Shown in pieces: positions 31,310 through 40,313 of a stretch of DNA of 64,000 nt. The position numbers and the translations under genes were made by a program. How positions within the stretch are numbered: the stretch's first letter is position 1; each line of letters opens with the position of its first letter. A model generated the notes under the pieces. The model ran no database searches. It saw only the letters and a program-made list of their open reading frames with translations, and was not told where the DNA came from. The stretch lies in assembly GCA_020637295.1 (NCBI GenBank), contig JACJWF010000010.1, positions 75,861-139,860 of the forward strand, given 5' to 3'. This DNA is from Acidimicrobiaceae bacterium. GTDB taxonomy: Bacteria; Actinomycetota; Acidimicrobiia; Acidimicrobiales; Ilumatobacteraceae.

Positions 31310-34300
31310 TCACTGGGCCGTTGCGGCACGTGCCGGCGGGGCGTGGCCGTCCGCCGGCGCGGGGGTGACGGCCACCTGCACCAGCGTCGGTCCGCCGGCC
31401 CGTACCAGCCAGGCCAGGCCCGGTCGCGCCCGCACCGGGTGCCGGCGGGGCAGCACCACGCCGAGCACATCGCCGTCCAGATCGCTGCACCCGGCCAGCA
31501 GCAGGCCGGTGCGGGAACGGCGCACTGCCGTGGTCCAGTGCCCGTAGGTGGCACGCAGTGTGTCGGCGCGGCCGGCGACGGCGATGGTCAGTGGCAACTC
31601 CGCGCCCGCCGGTGAGGTGACGCCGGCGGTGAGCGCGGCAAGCGCTCCGGTGGGGTCGTCCACCAGGTCGGCGTCGTCCACCACCAGCAGGCACGGCCGC
31701 CCGCCGGCCAGTGCGGCCCGCACGCCATCGGCCGCGCCGGCGGCGTCGCGGCGGTCGTGCACGCTGCCGGCCAGGGCGGCCAGCAGTGACGGCGGCCGGG
31801 GGGTGATGGCCACCACCGCGCCGGTGTGGTGGGCTTCCACCCACGCGGCCGCCAGCGTGGCGAGCGTGGTGGTTCGGCCGCTGCGTGCCGGACCGGCGAC
31901 GGTGAGATGGTCGCCACCGGCCAATTGCAGCGCGGCGGGCTCGCCGTCCTCCACGCCCACCCCGATCGGCAGCACCACCAGGCCGCCGGCCGACGTGGCC
32001 CGCGGCAGCGCGGCGCGATCCAAGAGGCGAGGCAGGTGCAGCACCGGGGCCATGCGCTCCGCCGTGGAGGCTGCCGGCGCACCCTCGGTGGGCGCCACCA
32101 CCTGCCCGGTGAGGCCGGCAGCGGCAACGAACACCCGCCCCGGGTGCGGCCCGGGCACGTTGGCGGCGGCGACTCCCAGCACCCCTGCCTCGTGGGGGTC
32201 GCCGAGATGGTGGACCCAGCGGTGGGGGAATGCCTGGGTGAGGCGGGCAGGGAGCGCGGCCGGCTGGCGGACACCGGCCACCACCACGGTGGTCGCGTCC
32301 AGCAGCACGTCGTCGATGGCGTCGAGGAGGTCGGCGGTGGCGGGGTCGTCCAGCATCCGGCGCACCCGGTCGAGCGCCTCAACCACCAGCACGGGGGCGG
32401 CGGTCCGGGCACGGTGACCGGCGCGGCGGAGCAGGTGAACCAGCCGCAGGACGCGCTCCACGTCCGCCACGGGCACCACGTCCACTCGTGGGTCGGCCCA
32501 CTCGGTGGCGGCCGGCGACGCACCGCCGCGGCCGTCCAGCACGTAGACGAGGTGCCCGCCGTCCAGCGCCCTCGCTGCCAGCACCCGGAGCGACGACGAC
32601 ACGCCGCTGCCCTCGCTGCCCGCCACCAGGACGGCCCCGTCGTGTGGCCGCCAGGTGAACGGCTCCTGGCGCTGGCGGTCCGGGTCGTCCAGCAGGCCTG
32701 CGACGCCGGCGGGAAGTTCGGCGGCCGAGAGGCGCGGCGGCAAGGGCGGGCACCACGGCGCGGCGGCCGGTGGCAGACCTCCCAGCCGGGCAGCCTCGGC
32801 GATGGCAGTCACCAGCCGCACCAGATCGCGCTGGCTGTGCGCAGTCTGGAACGTGACGTACTCGTCCGGCCCGAGGCGCAGCACCGCCCGGCCGGGCACG
32901 GCACGGGGCAGGGTGGCGGCAGCGCGGTCACCGATGACGTCCAGCGAGTCGGCATCGTCCTGCAGACGGAGGGCCAGCCGCAGGTTGGTGTTGGCGCGGA
33001 TGTCGTCGCTGATCACCCCATTCGGTCGTTGGGTGGCCAGCAGCAGGTGCACCCCCAGGCTGCGGCCACGCTGGGCCACGCCGACGAGAGCATGGAGGAA
33101 GGCCGGCTGCTCGGCGACCAGGGCGGCGAACTCGTCGATCACCACCACCAGGCGGGGTAGCACCACCGCCGGGGCGACCGCCCGCAGGTCGGCAAGGTCG
33201 GCCACGCCGTGGTCGCGCAGCACGCCCTCCCGGCGGCGCAGTTCGGCGTGCAGGCTGCGCAGGGCCCGATCGGCCAGGCCTCCGTCGAGGTCGGTGATGA
33301 CGCCGACCACGTGCGGCAGCCGGGTGCAGGCGTCGAAGGTCGCGCCGCCCTTGTAGTCCACCAGCACGAACGTCAGGTGGGTGGGTGGGCAGGAGGCGGC
33401 CAGGCCGGCGACAAGGGTGCGGAGGAGCTCGCTCTTGCCCGAGCCGGTGGTGCCGGCCACCAGGCCGTGCGGGCCGTCGCGCACGAGGTCCACGTCCACC
33501 ACCCCGTCGGCCGCCGTACCGAGCGGGGTGCGTGGGCGCGGGTCCGGGCCTGCGGCTGCCCACGCACCGAGGATGGTGGCCGGCGCTGCCGCGACACCGC
33601 CGAGCACGTCGGCCAGTGCCACCTCGCGGGGTACTGCGGCTGCTGCCGCCGCCGGATCCTCGGGGTCGCGGTGATGGGCCAGGGCGGCAGCGAGCGCGAA
33701 GGCCTGGCGCTCTCCCAGCCCGGCGATGCGGGCGCGCAGGGGCAGCAGGCTGGCCGCGGTGTCGGGCACCCAGCCGGCCATCGGCCCCACGCCCGTGGTG
33801 AGGATGGCCGTGCACCATTGCGGGGTGCCGTGGTCGTGGTCGGCCAGCACGGCCAGCAGGGCGTGCGGCCCACCGGCCAGGACCCGGCGCAGGTGGCTGG
33901 TGCGCGCCGCCAGCAACGCCGCCATGTCCGTGATCAGCACGGTGTGCCGCTGGAATGCCGTCTCGGCGGCCAGCACGTCGGGCAGTTCGCCGTCGTCCAC
34001 CACGCTGGCCGTGCCATCCGGCCCGAGCAGGTGGGGCAGGCGGCGGCACCAGTCCCACCGGTCGGGCCGGTCGGTGACCACCATGAGGCGCAGGTCGGCC
34101 GGGCCGCACTGCACGGTGAGTTGGGCGATCGCGGAGCGAGCCACTGCGGCCGCCTGCGGGCCCGTGACGGCCAGCCGCTGCCCAGGTGCCAGGCGTGCCG
34201 GCACGGGCACGCCGGTCAGCATGCCGTGGTCGTACCCGTGTTCGTACTCGTGACTGGCGTCGGTGCCGTCCGTACCAGCCGGAAGGTCGCCCAGGCCGAG

Positions 34301-35143
34301 AGCCACCGTCCAGGCGTCGTCGTCGGCGGCGCGCCGGGCCCACAGCGCCGGATGCGGTCGCGCCACGGTGCCGGCGGTAGGGCCGAGCAGCATGGCCAGC
34401 GCGGCCGCCAACCCCGGGGCCTCTGCGTGGCGTGCCCGAACGGCGGCGCTCCGGGCGGCCACCACTGCGATGGTGTGTTGCCCGACCGCCTCACGGTGGG
34501 CACGGAGGGCCTGACGGTGACGGCGGCGGCCGGCCCACCACTGCGCCACCCAGGAGCCGATGGCCACGGTGGCGCCCAGCGCGCCGAACAGCAGGAACAT
34601 CGGCTGGGCGACGATCACGGAGATCAGCGCGGCGCCCGCCACGCCGAGGATCGCCGGCAGCAGGCCGCCCGGCCGATCCAGCGCCGCCGGCGCGGCCGGT
34701 GGTGCACCGGGAGAGGCTGGCGCCGGGGGGCGGGGTGGCCGGGCGGTGCGCACCACCGCCCCGGTGTCGCCGCCCGGTCCGCCGTGTCCGGCGGGGGCGT
34801 CGTGGGCCGTGGCGCAGCGCAGGGCCAGCAGGCTGCCGCCCACCTCCACACGCACGGCCGCGGACGTCCCGCCCACCGCCCGGTCGTCGCCGTCCGGCGG
34901 CATGGCCACCGTGGTGCCGTCGAGGGTGGCGCCGTCCACGCGCGCGGGAGCCCGGCCGGTCAACTGGGTGATGGCCACCGCCCCATCGGCGCCCACCTCG
35001 AGGAGGAGGTGGTGGGGCTCCACCGCCGGGTCGTCGGTGCGCAGGTCGGCGCCGGGTGCCCGGCCGAGCACGTGTCGCCCCGGTGGCAGGGCGTGGGTGC
35101 CGCCGGCGTCGGGGCCGGCGATCCAGGAGCAGACGAGGTTCAT
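31310..35143 (-). CDS. FHA-domain FtsK/SpoIIIE (EccC/EssC-like) ATPase
   Basis: 1277 aa. N-terminal FHA-like domain (residues ~1-110; LPPGRHVLGRAPGADLR), a Pro/Ala linker, a membrane hairpin at ~160-205 (LLPAILGVAGAALISVIVAQPMFLLF is one span), then three FtsK-like modules: D1 with intact Walker A GTTGSGKSE (~565) and Walker B LVVVIDEF; D2 with a degenerate loop AGSEGSGVSS (~850); D3 with GPARSGRTT, Lys to Arg (~1085). This is the EccC/EssC plan of type VII secretion motors, where one active and two pseudo-ATPase modules are normal. No WXG100, EccB/D/E or mycosin gene is near. The ATG at 35143 begins the FHA strand. Confidence 0.85.
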   Translation of the reverse strand: MNLVCSWIAGPDAGGTHALPPGRHVLGRAPGADLRTDDPAVEPHHLLLEVGADGAVAITQLTGRAPARVDGATLDGTTVAMPPDGDDRAVGGTSAAVRVEVGGSLLALRCATAHDAPAGHGGPGGDTGAVVRTARPPRPPAPASPGAPPAAPAALDRPGGLLPAILGVAGAALISVIVAQPMFLLFGALGATVAIGSWVAQWWAGRRRHRQALRAHREAVGQHTIAVVAARSAAVRARHAEAPGLAAALAMLLGPTAGTVARPHPALWARRAADDDAWTVALGLGDLPAGTDGTDASHEYEHGYDHGMLTGVPVPARLAPGQRLAVTGPQAAAVARSAIAQLTVQCGPADLRLMVVTDRPDRWDWCRRLPHLLGPDGTASVVDDGELPDVLAAETAFQRHTVLITDMAALLAARTSHLRRVLAGGPHALLAVLADHDHGTPQWCTAILTTGVGPMAGWVPDTAASLLPLRARIAGLGERQAFALAAALAHHRDPEDPAAAAAAVPREVALADVLGGVAAAPATILGAWAAAGPDPRPRTPLGTAADGVVDVDLVRDGPHGLVAGTTGSGKSELLRTLVAGLAASCPPTHLTFVLVDYKGGATFDACTRLPHVVGVITDLDGGLADRALRSLHAELRRREGVLRDHGVADLADLRAVAPAVVLPRLVVVIDEFAALVAEQPAFLHALVGVAQRGRSLGVHLLLATQRPNGVISDDIRANTNLRLALRLQDDADSLDVIGDRAAATLPRAVPGRAVLRLGPDEYVTFQTAHSQRDLVRLVTAIAEAARLGGLPPAAAPWCPPLPPRLSAAELPAGVAGLLDDPDRQRQEPFTWRPHDGAVLVAGSEGSGVSSSLRVLAARALDGGHLVYVLDGRGGASPAATEWADPRVDVVPVADVERVLRLVHLLRRAGHRARTAAPVLVVEALDRVRRMLDDPATADLLDAIDDVLLDATTVVVAGVRQPAALPARLTQAFPHRWVHHLGDPHEAGVLGVAAANVPGPHPGRVFVAAAGLTGQVVAPTEGAPAASTAERMAPVLHLPRLLDRAALPRATSAGGLVVLPIGVGVEDGEPAALQLAGGDHLTVAGPARSGRTTTLATLAAAWVEAHHTGAVVAITPRPPSLLAALAGSVHDRRDAAGAADGVRAALAGGRPCLLVVDDADLVDDPTGALAALTAGVTSPAGAELPLTIAVAGRADTLRATYGHWTTAVRRSRTGLLLAGCSDLDGDVLGVVLPRRHPVRARPGLAWLVRAGGPTLVQVAVTPAPADGHAPPARAATAQ

Positions 35144-35235
35144 CGCCCACTGGTGCACAGCGAACCGTCCCGATTCGGCAAAATCCGTGCCGGATGCGGC
35201 TTGAACAGCAGAGAATCGGGTGGGAATTGGCCGAA

Positions 35236-35283
35236 GTGAGCGGCGCGGTGAGGGTTCCTGTGAGTCCTCCTGTGAGGGTCCGC
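35236..35283. repeat. Four GTGAG direct repeats at 12-bp spacing
   Basis: GTGAG occurs at 35236, 35248, 35260 and 35272, exactly 12 bp apart, followed by the regulator start at 35300. The array lies in the 156-bp divergent gap between the FHA-FtsK gene and a LuxR-type regulator. It looks like an iterated binding site for a cooperatively binding activator. Confidence 0.7.
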
Positions 35284-35299
35284 GCGGACGCTGCCCGGC

Positions 35300-36049
35300 A
35301 TGACGACCTCCACTTCCCGCTCCCTTCCCGCCCGTCTCTCCCGCGAATGGCAGGCGATCGCCACTCGCCCCACGGTCCTGCAGCGCGCTGCCCAGTGGGG
35401 GCTGGACGTGCCGTTCCGTTCCCTGGAGGACCTCCTGCTGGCCACCGGCTACCGGCCGCAACAGGGGGCCGGCGATGACGCAACCGCGGCCCGGTCCACC
35501 GCCTCGGCCGACCGGGTGATGGCGGGGCTGTTGCGGGTGGCCGCGACGGATGCCGTGGCGGCGAGGGTGGTCCTCCAGCGGCTCCTGCCCGGGCTGTGTG
35601 CCGCCGCCCGCCGCCGGTCCGGCCGCTACCGGGGCGACTGGGTGGAGCCGTTCGGCGAGTTGGTGTCCACGGCGTGGACGCTGATCACCACGTACCCGGC
35701 GGACCGCAACCCCCGCCATGTGGTGGCCTTCCTGCTCCGCGCCGCGGAGCACCAGACCTTCATCAAGCCCACTCGCCGTCGGTGGCAGAGCGAGGCGACC
35801 GCCCCGGCTCTGCTGGACGTGGTGGACCACGCCGTCTCCAAGCCGTTGCCGCTCACGGAACTGGCCGGTGTGCTGGCCGACGCCGGCGGGGCGTTGTCGT
35901 CGCGCGACCGGCGGTTGGTGTGGCTGCTCGCTCGCGGCCACTCCACGGCCGAGGTGGCCGCAGATCTCGAGGTCAGCGTGCGCACACTCGCCAACCATCG
36001 CGACAGCGTGCTGCACCGCCTGCGCGCCACCGTGGCTGCGGCCGCCTGA
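35300..36049 (+). CDS. LuxR/sigma-like HTH regulator
   Basis: 249 aa. The C-terminal ~60 residues are a GerE/sigma-4 type helix-turn-helix (LSSRDRRLVWLLARGHSTAEVAADLEV is the core; RTLANHRDSVLHRLRA the recognition part). The N-terminal ~180 residues are helical with several Arg/Trp motifs (LCAAARRRSGRYRGDWVEPF; LVSTAWTLITTYPADRNPRHVVAF) resembling sigma-70-like region 2 in layout; it is not a standard ECF sigma. Divergent from the FHA-FtsK gene across the GTGAG array, which it may bind. Ends 7 bp from the convergent phosphatase gene. Confidence 0.72.
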   Translation: MTTSTSRSLPARLSREWQAIATRPTVLQRAAQWGLDVPFRSLEDLLLATGYRPQQGAGDDATAARSTASADRVMAGLLRVAATDAVAARVVLQRLLPGLCAAARRRSGRYRGDWVEPFGELVSTAWTLITTYPADRNPRHVVAFLLRAAEHQTFIKPTRRRWQSEATAPALLDVVDHAVSKPLPLTELAGVLADAGGALSSRDRRLVWLLARGHSTAEVAADLEVSVRTLANHRDSVLHRLRATVAAAA

Positions 36050-36056
36050 TCAGCAG

Positions 36057-36581
36057 TCAGGGGTGCTCGTGGTGCAGGGCCTGCAGGTGGGCCAGCAGCG
36101 CCGGCACTGCCCGCTCCAGGGTGTCGAACATGGCGCGGTAGGCGTCGGGGCCGCGCCCCCACGGGTCGGCCAGGTCCTCGTCGCCGGGCATGGCGTACGG
36201 GTCCCACCGCCGCAGGAGCTGGATCTGCTCTGGCTCCACCGTGCGGAACCAGCCCCGGCGCGGGTCGGTGGCGCCGCGCAGGCGGGCCAGGTCGTCGACG
36301 TTGGCGGTGTCCATCCCCACCACGAGGTCGAAACGCTCGAAGTCGTCGGGGTGGATCTGGCGGGCGCGGTGGTCCACCCGGTAGCCGCGCCGGCCACCCT
36401 CGGCAACGGCCAGCGGATGGGGGGTCTGCCCCAGATGGTCGCGGCCCGTGCCGGCGGAGTCGAACCCGGCGAAGTGCCCGGCGGCCAGCAGCCGTTGGGC
36501 CACGGCGTGGGCCGATGGCGAGCGGCAGTGGTTGCCCAAGCAGACGAACAGCACCTGCACCGGCGGCGACCCGCTCACCAT
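36057..36581 (-). CDS. Low-molecular-weight protein-tyrosine phosphatase
   Basis: 174 aa. The CX5R phosphate loop is VLFVCLGNHCRSPSAHAV near the N-terminus; the usual Ile of CxGNICRS is His here. The general-acid motif is DPWGRGPDAY. Family length is ~155-165 aa, so either the ATG at 36581 or GTG at 36578 is right and the open frame to 36599 is not needed. Such enzymes dephosphorylate protein tyrosines or arginines, often in exopolysaccharide control; no kinase is adjacent. Confidence 0.87.
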   Translation of the reverse strand: MVSGSPPVQVLFVCLGNHCRSPSAHAVAQRLLAAGHFAGFDSAGTGRDHLGQTPHPLAVAEGGRRGYRVDHRARQIHPDDFERFDLVVGMDTANVDDLARLRGATDPRRGWFRTVEPEQIQLLRRWDPYAMPGDEDLADPWGRGPDAYRAMFDTLERAVPALLAHLQALHHEHP

Positions 36582-36635
36582 GCGTGACACTGCTACCACA
36601 GACGGAGCCCGACCACCAGGGTCGAGCGGCGGTGG

Positions 36636-38846
36636 TCAGGCCCCGGCGCGGAAGCGGCGTAGGCGCAGGCTGTTGCTCACCACGAAGACGCTGCTGAAGG
36701 CCATCGCCGCGCTGGCCACCACCGGCGACAGCAGCCAGGCCATCGCCAGCGGGATGGCGGCGACGTTGTAGGCGAACGCCCAGAACAGGTTGCCCTTGAT
36801 CACCGCCAGCGTGTGCCGGCTGAGCTGGATGGCATCGGCCGCGGCGTGCAGGTCCGGCCGCACCAGGGTGAGGTCGCTGGCCTCGATGGCCACGTCGGTG
36901 CCGGTGCCCATGGCGATGCCGAGGTCGGCCTGGGCGAGCGCGGCGGCGTCGTTCACCCCGTCGCCCACCATCGCCACCACGCGGCCTTCGCCCTGGAGGC
37001 GGGTGATCTCGGCCACCTTGCCGTCGGGCAGCACACCGGCGATGACGTTGGCCGGGTCGATGCCCACTTCGGCTGCCACGGCCTCGGCGGTGGCCTGCCG
37101 GTCGCCGGTGAGCAGCCAGGGGCGCAGGCCCAGGCGGCGGAGGCGGGCGATGGCGGCGGCGCTGGACTCCTTCACCGTGTCGGCCACGGCGATCGTGCCG
37201 TGCACCTGCCCGTCCACGGTGACGGCGATGAGGGTGGCGGCGGCGTGCTCGGCGTGCCCGTCGTCGGTGGGGGCCCGGCCCACCTGCACCAGTTGCCCCT
37301 CTACCGTGCCGCTGGCGCCCACGCCGGCCTCGGAGCGGAAGTCGTCGACCGGGGCGATGGGCAGCTCCCGGTCGCGGGCGGCGGCGACGACGGCCTTGGC
37401 GATGGGGTGCTCGCTGGCCGCTTCCACGGCAGCGGCCAACGCCAGCAGGCCGTCCTCCGTGCCGGTGGTGGCCCGCACCGCGGCCACGGTCATCGTGCCG
37501 GTGGTGACGGTGCCGGTCTTGTCCAGCACGATGGTGTCCACCTGGCGGGTGCTCTCCAGGATCTCCGGCCCCTTGATGAGGATGCCCATCTGGGCGCCGC
37601 GACCGGTGCCCACCAGCAGTGCGGTGGGGGTGGCCAGGCCGAGTGCGCAGGGGCAGGCGATGATCAGCACGGCGACGCCGGCGCCGATGGCCTCGGTGAT
37701 GCTGCCGGTGCGGGCCGTCCAGAACCCCCAGGTGCCCACGGCCAGCACGATCACGACCGGCACGAACACTGCGGCGACGCGGTCGGCCAGGCGCTGCACG
37801 GGGGCCTTGCCGCTCTGCGCGGCCTCCACCAGGCGGGCCATCTGGGCGAGGGCGGTGTCCGCCCCCACGCGGGTGGCGCGCACCACCAGCCGGCCGTTGG
37901 TGTTGATGGTGGCGCCGGTGACCGGGTCGCCCGGGCCCACGTCCACGGGCAGGCTCTCGCCGGTGACCAGGCTGGCGTCCACCGCGGACGCACCGTCCTC
38001 CACCACGCCGTCGGTGGCGATGCGCTCCCCGGGGCGCACGACGAACCGGTCGCCCACGTGGAGCGCGCTGACCGGGCGGTTGAGCTCGCTGCCGTCCGCC
38101 TGGATGACGTTGGCGGTGTCGGCCCCGAGGGACAGCAGCGCTCGCAGCGCCCCGCCGGCCTTGCGCTTGGCGCGGGCTTCGAAGTAGCGGCCGGCGAGGA
38201 TGAGGGCCACGGTGGTGCTGGCCACCTCGAAGTAGAGGTGGTGGCTGTCGCCGCGCGAGGGCACCAGCGACATCTGCATGGTCATGCCGAGGTCGCCCGC
38301 CTGCGTGGCGAGCAGGGCGTAGAGGCTCCAGCCGTAGGAGGCCAGCACGCCCACGGAGATGAGGGTGTCCATGCCGGCCTCGGCCTGCCGGGCGGTGCGC
38401 CAGGCGACGGTGTGGAACGGCAGCGCCGCCCACGCGGCGACGGGCGTGGCCAGCACGAGGGCCACCCACTGCCAGCCGCGGAACTGCAGCGCCGGGACCA
38501 TCGACAGCACCAGCACCGGTGCGCCGAGCACCGCGGCGACGAGCAGCCGGCGGCGCAGGTCGGCCACCCGCGCCTCGCTCGCGTCCGGCCCGTCGCCCGC
38601 CGGTTCGGGCAGGTGGGCGCCGTAGCCGATGGACGTCACCGCGTCCACCAGTTGGTCCGCGGTGACGGTGCCGTCGGCGAAGCTCACGGTGGCCCGCTCG
38701 GTGGCGTAGTTGACCGTGGCGGTCACCCCGTCCAGCTTGTTGAGCTTCTTCTCGATGCGGGCCGCGCAGGCGGCGCACGTCATGCCCACCAGTTCCAGGT
38801 CGAGGTGGACGGTGCCCTCGGGGGCATCGGTGACGGGGCTGCTCAC
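36636..38846 (-). CDS. copA: Copper-exporting P1B-type ATPase
   Basis: 736 aa. One N-terminal heavy-metal domain (GMTCAACAARIEKKL), eight predicted helices with the metal site CPC in IACPCALGLATPTALL, the phosphorylation motif DKTGTVTTGT, TGES in the actuator, SEHPIAKA in the nucleotide domain and GDGVNDAAALAQADLGIAMG. All catalytic residues are present; CPC plus the CsoR/CopZ context indicates Cu(I) export. Its start overlaps the upstream gene by 4 bp. Confidence 0.95.
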   Translation of the reverse strand: MSSPVTDAPEGTVHLDLELVGMTCAACAARIEKKLNKLDGVTATVNYATERATVSFADGTVTADQLVDAVTSIGYGAHLPEPAGDGPDASEARVADLRRRLLVAAVLGAPVLVLSMVPALQFRGWQWVALVLATPVAAWAALPFHTVAWRTARQAEAGMDTLISVGVLASYGWSLYALLATQAGDLGMTMQMSLVPSRGDSHHLYFEVASTTVALILAGRYFEARAKRKAGGALRALLSLGADTANVIQADGSELNRPVSALHVGDRFVVRPGERIATDGVVEDGASAVDASLVTGESLPVDVGPGDPVTGATINTNGRLVVRATRVGADTALAQMARLVEAAQSGKAPVQRLADRVAAVFVPVVIVLAVGTWGFWTARTGSITEAIGAGVAVLIIACPCALGLATPTALLVGTGRGAQMGILIKGPEILESTRQVDTIVLDKTGTVTTGTMTVAAVRATTGTEDGLLALAAAVEAASEHPIAKAVVAAARDRELPIAPVDDFRSEAGVGASGTVEGQLVQVGRAPTDDGHAEHAAATLIAVTVDGQVHGTIAVADTVKESSAAAIARLRRLGLRPWLLTGDRQATAEAVAAEVGIDPANVIAGVLPDGKVAEITRLQGEGRVVAMVGDGVNDAAALAQADLGIAMGTGTDVAIEASDLTLVRPDLHAAADAIQLSRHTLAVIKGNLFWAFAYNVAAIPLAMAWLLSPVVASAAMAFSSVFVVSNSLRLRRFRAGA

Positions 38847-39661
38847 GACGGCACCTCCACGGTGAAGGCGACGCTGATGACCTCACCGAGGTAGCCGAAC
38901 TGGAGGAACAGCCGGTACGTGGCACCGGGTTCGAGCACGCCCTGGAACTGGAAGACGCCAGGCACCTCGCCCACGGGGTGGAGGTGCAGGTAGGCCAGGT
39001 CGCCCTCGCGCATCGCCACGAGATGGGCGGGTGCACCGAGGTACGGCTCCAACCCGTCCGGGGTCGTGCCGGTGGCGTCCTCCACCCAGAAGTTGAAGTC
39101 TTCGCGGGTGATGGTGAGGTCGCCGTGCAGCGTCGTGACGGTGACGATGTCCGCGGGCGCGGGCAGGGTGGTGGCGTCGTAGGGCTCGCCGTCGTCCACG
39201 CGGGCGCCCACGATCACCGGGTCGGTGCGTTCCGCAGGTGTGGCCTCGAACGTGAACTGCCACGGCCCGGGCGCCGGCACGTCCATCTGCCAGGTGCCGT
39301 CGGCGGCGATGGTCGGGTGCAGGTGGCGGAACCCGCTGAGGTCCGGCCGCAGCACCATCGCATGGAGGTCGGCCTCGTGCACCGGCGTCCACGCGGTGAC
39401 CGTGGTGTTGTCCGGCGCCTCGAGGTGGAACGTGATCGAGCCGGGTGCGGTGGCCGTGGCCGGCGTCATCTGATCGATGCGCAGCACGTAGTCGGCGTAG
39501 GTGTACCCGGCCACCAGCGGGCCGGCGAGGGACAGGCTGTGGTTGTGGGTGTACCCGGTGTGCGAGTGCCCAGGCAGCTGCTCACCGAGCGCGTACGCGG
39601 TGCCGAAGGTGCCCGCGAGCACCATCGTGAACGCACCGAGACGAGCACCGACGCCGGGCAT
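38843..39661 (-). CDS. Exported His/Met-containing protein of the copper operon
   Basis: 272 aa. A hydrophobic N-terminal segment (FTMVLAGTFGTAYAL) exports or anchors it. A His cluster HSHTGYTHNH follows immediately, and further metal-suited motifs are HEADLHAM, GFRHLHP and YLHLHPVGEVPG in beta-rich domains. Not a recognised CopC or CopD. It sits between copZ and copA with overlapping or near-touching ends, so it is expressed with copper export and is likely an extracytoplasmic copper-binding partner; this role is inferred from context and residues only. Confidence 0.72.
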   Translation of the reverse strand: MPGVGARLGAFTMVLAGTFGTAYALGEQLPGHSHTGYTHNHSLSLAGPLVAGYTYADYVLRIDQMTPATATAPGSITFHLEAPDNTTVTAWTPVHEADLHAMVLRPDLSGFRHLHPTIAADGTWQMDVPAPGPWQFTFEATPAERTDPVIVGARVDDGEPYDATTLPAPADIVTVTTLHGDLTITREDFNFWVEDATGTTPDGLEPYLGAPAHLVAMREGDLAYLHLHPVGEVPGVFQFQGVLEPGATYRLFLQFGYLGEVISVAFTVEVPS

Positions 39662-39664
39662 GGG

Positions 39665-39868
39665 TCAGCTCGCGACCTCGAAGCCGGCCTCGTCGATGGC
39701 GGCGACCACTGCGGCGCGGTCGATGCCGTCACCGCTGACGGTGACGAGCTTGGTGGTGAGGTCCACGGCGACGTCGGTGACACCGGTGACCTTGGTGACC
39801 TCGCCCTTGACGGCGGCTTCGCAGTGCCCGCAAGTCATGCCCGGGACGGTGAGGACCAGTTCGCTCAT
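39665..39868 (-). CDS. copZ: Copper chaperone, heavy-metal-associated domain
   Basis: 67 aa, one HMA ferredoxin-like fold: VPGMTCGHCEAAVKGEV gives the Cu(I)-binding CxxC (C-G-H-C), and VDLTTKLVTVSGD and AIDEAGFEV complete the pattern. It would carry Cu(I) to CopA. It lies 3 bp before the exported protein gene and 85 bp after csoR. Confidence 0.94.
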   Translation of the reverse strand: MSELVLTVPGMTCGHCEAAVKGEVTKVTGVTDVAVDLTTKLVTVSGDGIDRAAVVAAIDEAGFEVAS

Positions 39869-39884
39869 GATGTGCTCCCTCGTG

Positions 39885-39916
39885 GTGAGTTGGTGAGTTG
39901 GTGGCTTGGTGGCTTG
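39885..39916. repeat. 8-bp tandem repeat in copZ leader
   Basis: GTGAGTTG twice (39885, 39893) followed by GTGGCTTG twice (39901, 39909), then a related G/T-rich tail to about 39942. It occupies most of the gap between csoR and copZ, just upstream of the copZ start on its non-template side. Prone to slippage; it would change spacer length, not a frame. Confidence 0.75.
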
Positions 39917-39953
39917 GTGGGTGGAGGTTGTGGCTGGAGGTTGGTGCGACGGG

Positions 39954-40241
39954 TCAGGTGCGCAGCAGTCGCTGGACTGCCATGGTGGCTTCGTGCACCA
40001 GTTCCTCCGTGCGATCGGCGTCGGCGGTGGCCCCGGCCACGCAGTGCTGGAGGTGCTCCTCGAGGAGGTGCAGGCCCACCCCTTGGAGCGCTTTGGTGAC
40101 GGCGGCCAGTTGGGTGAGCACGTCGATGCAGTACGTGTCCTCGTCCACCAGCCGTTGCAGGCCGCGCACCTGGCCTTCGATCCGCTTCAGCCGGGCGAGC
40201 ACCTGGCGCTTGTCGTCGTGATATCCCGGGGTCCCGTGCAC
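39954..40241 (-). CDS. csoR: Copper-sensing repressor CsoR
   Basis: 95 aa, all-helical. The Cu(I) ligands of the family are visible: Cys in DEDTYCIDVLTQ, His and Cys in GLHLLEEHLQHCV. RLKRIEGQVRGLQRLV is the DNA-contact helix. The GTG at 40241 is chosen because the open frame to 40277 would cover the operator. Cu(I) binding releases DNA and turns on copZ-copA and the exported protein gene. Confidence 0.93.
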   Translation of the reverse strand: MHGTPGYHDDKRQVLARLKRIEGQVRGLQRLVDEDTYCIDVLTQLAAVTKALQGVGLHLLEEHLQHCVAGATADADRTEELVHEATMAVQRLLRT

Positions 40242-40251
40242 GTCGCCCAAT

Positions 40252-40268
40252 GTACCCCCCCGGGGTAT
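40252..40268. promoter_or_regulatory. CsoR operator
   Basis: TACCCCCCCGGGGTA (40253-40267) has arms TACCCC and GGGGTA, the type-2 CsoR operator pattern. It lies 11 bp upstream of the csoR GTG, fitting autoregulation of the whole copper operon. Confidence 0.85.
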
Positions 40269-40313
40269 CCTCGCCAACCCGCAGGTTTCTGGGGCTGGAT
40301 CTCGCCATTCGCG

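Noticed and set aside
31310..36049. A complete type VII secretion locus
   Set aside because: Only the motor-like ATPase is present; no WXG100, EccB, EccD, EccE or mycosin genes in the window.
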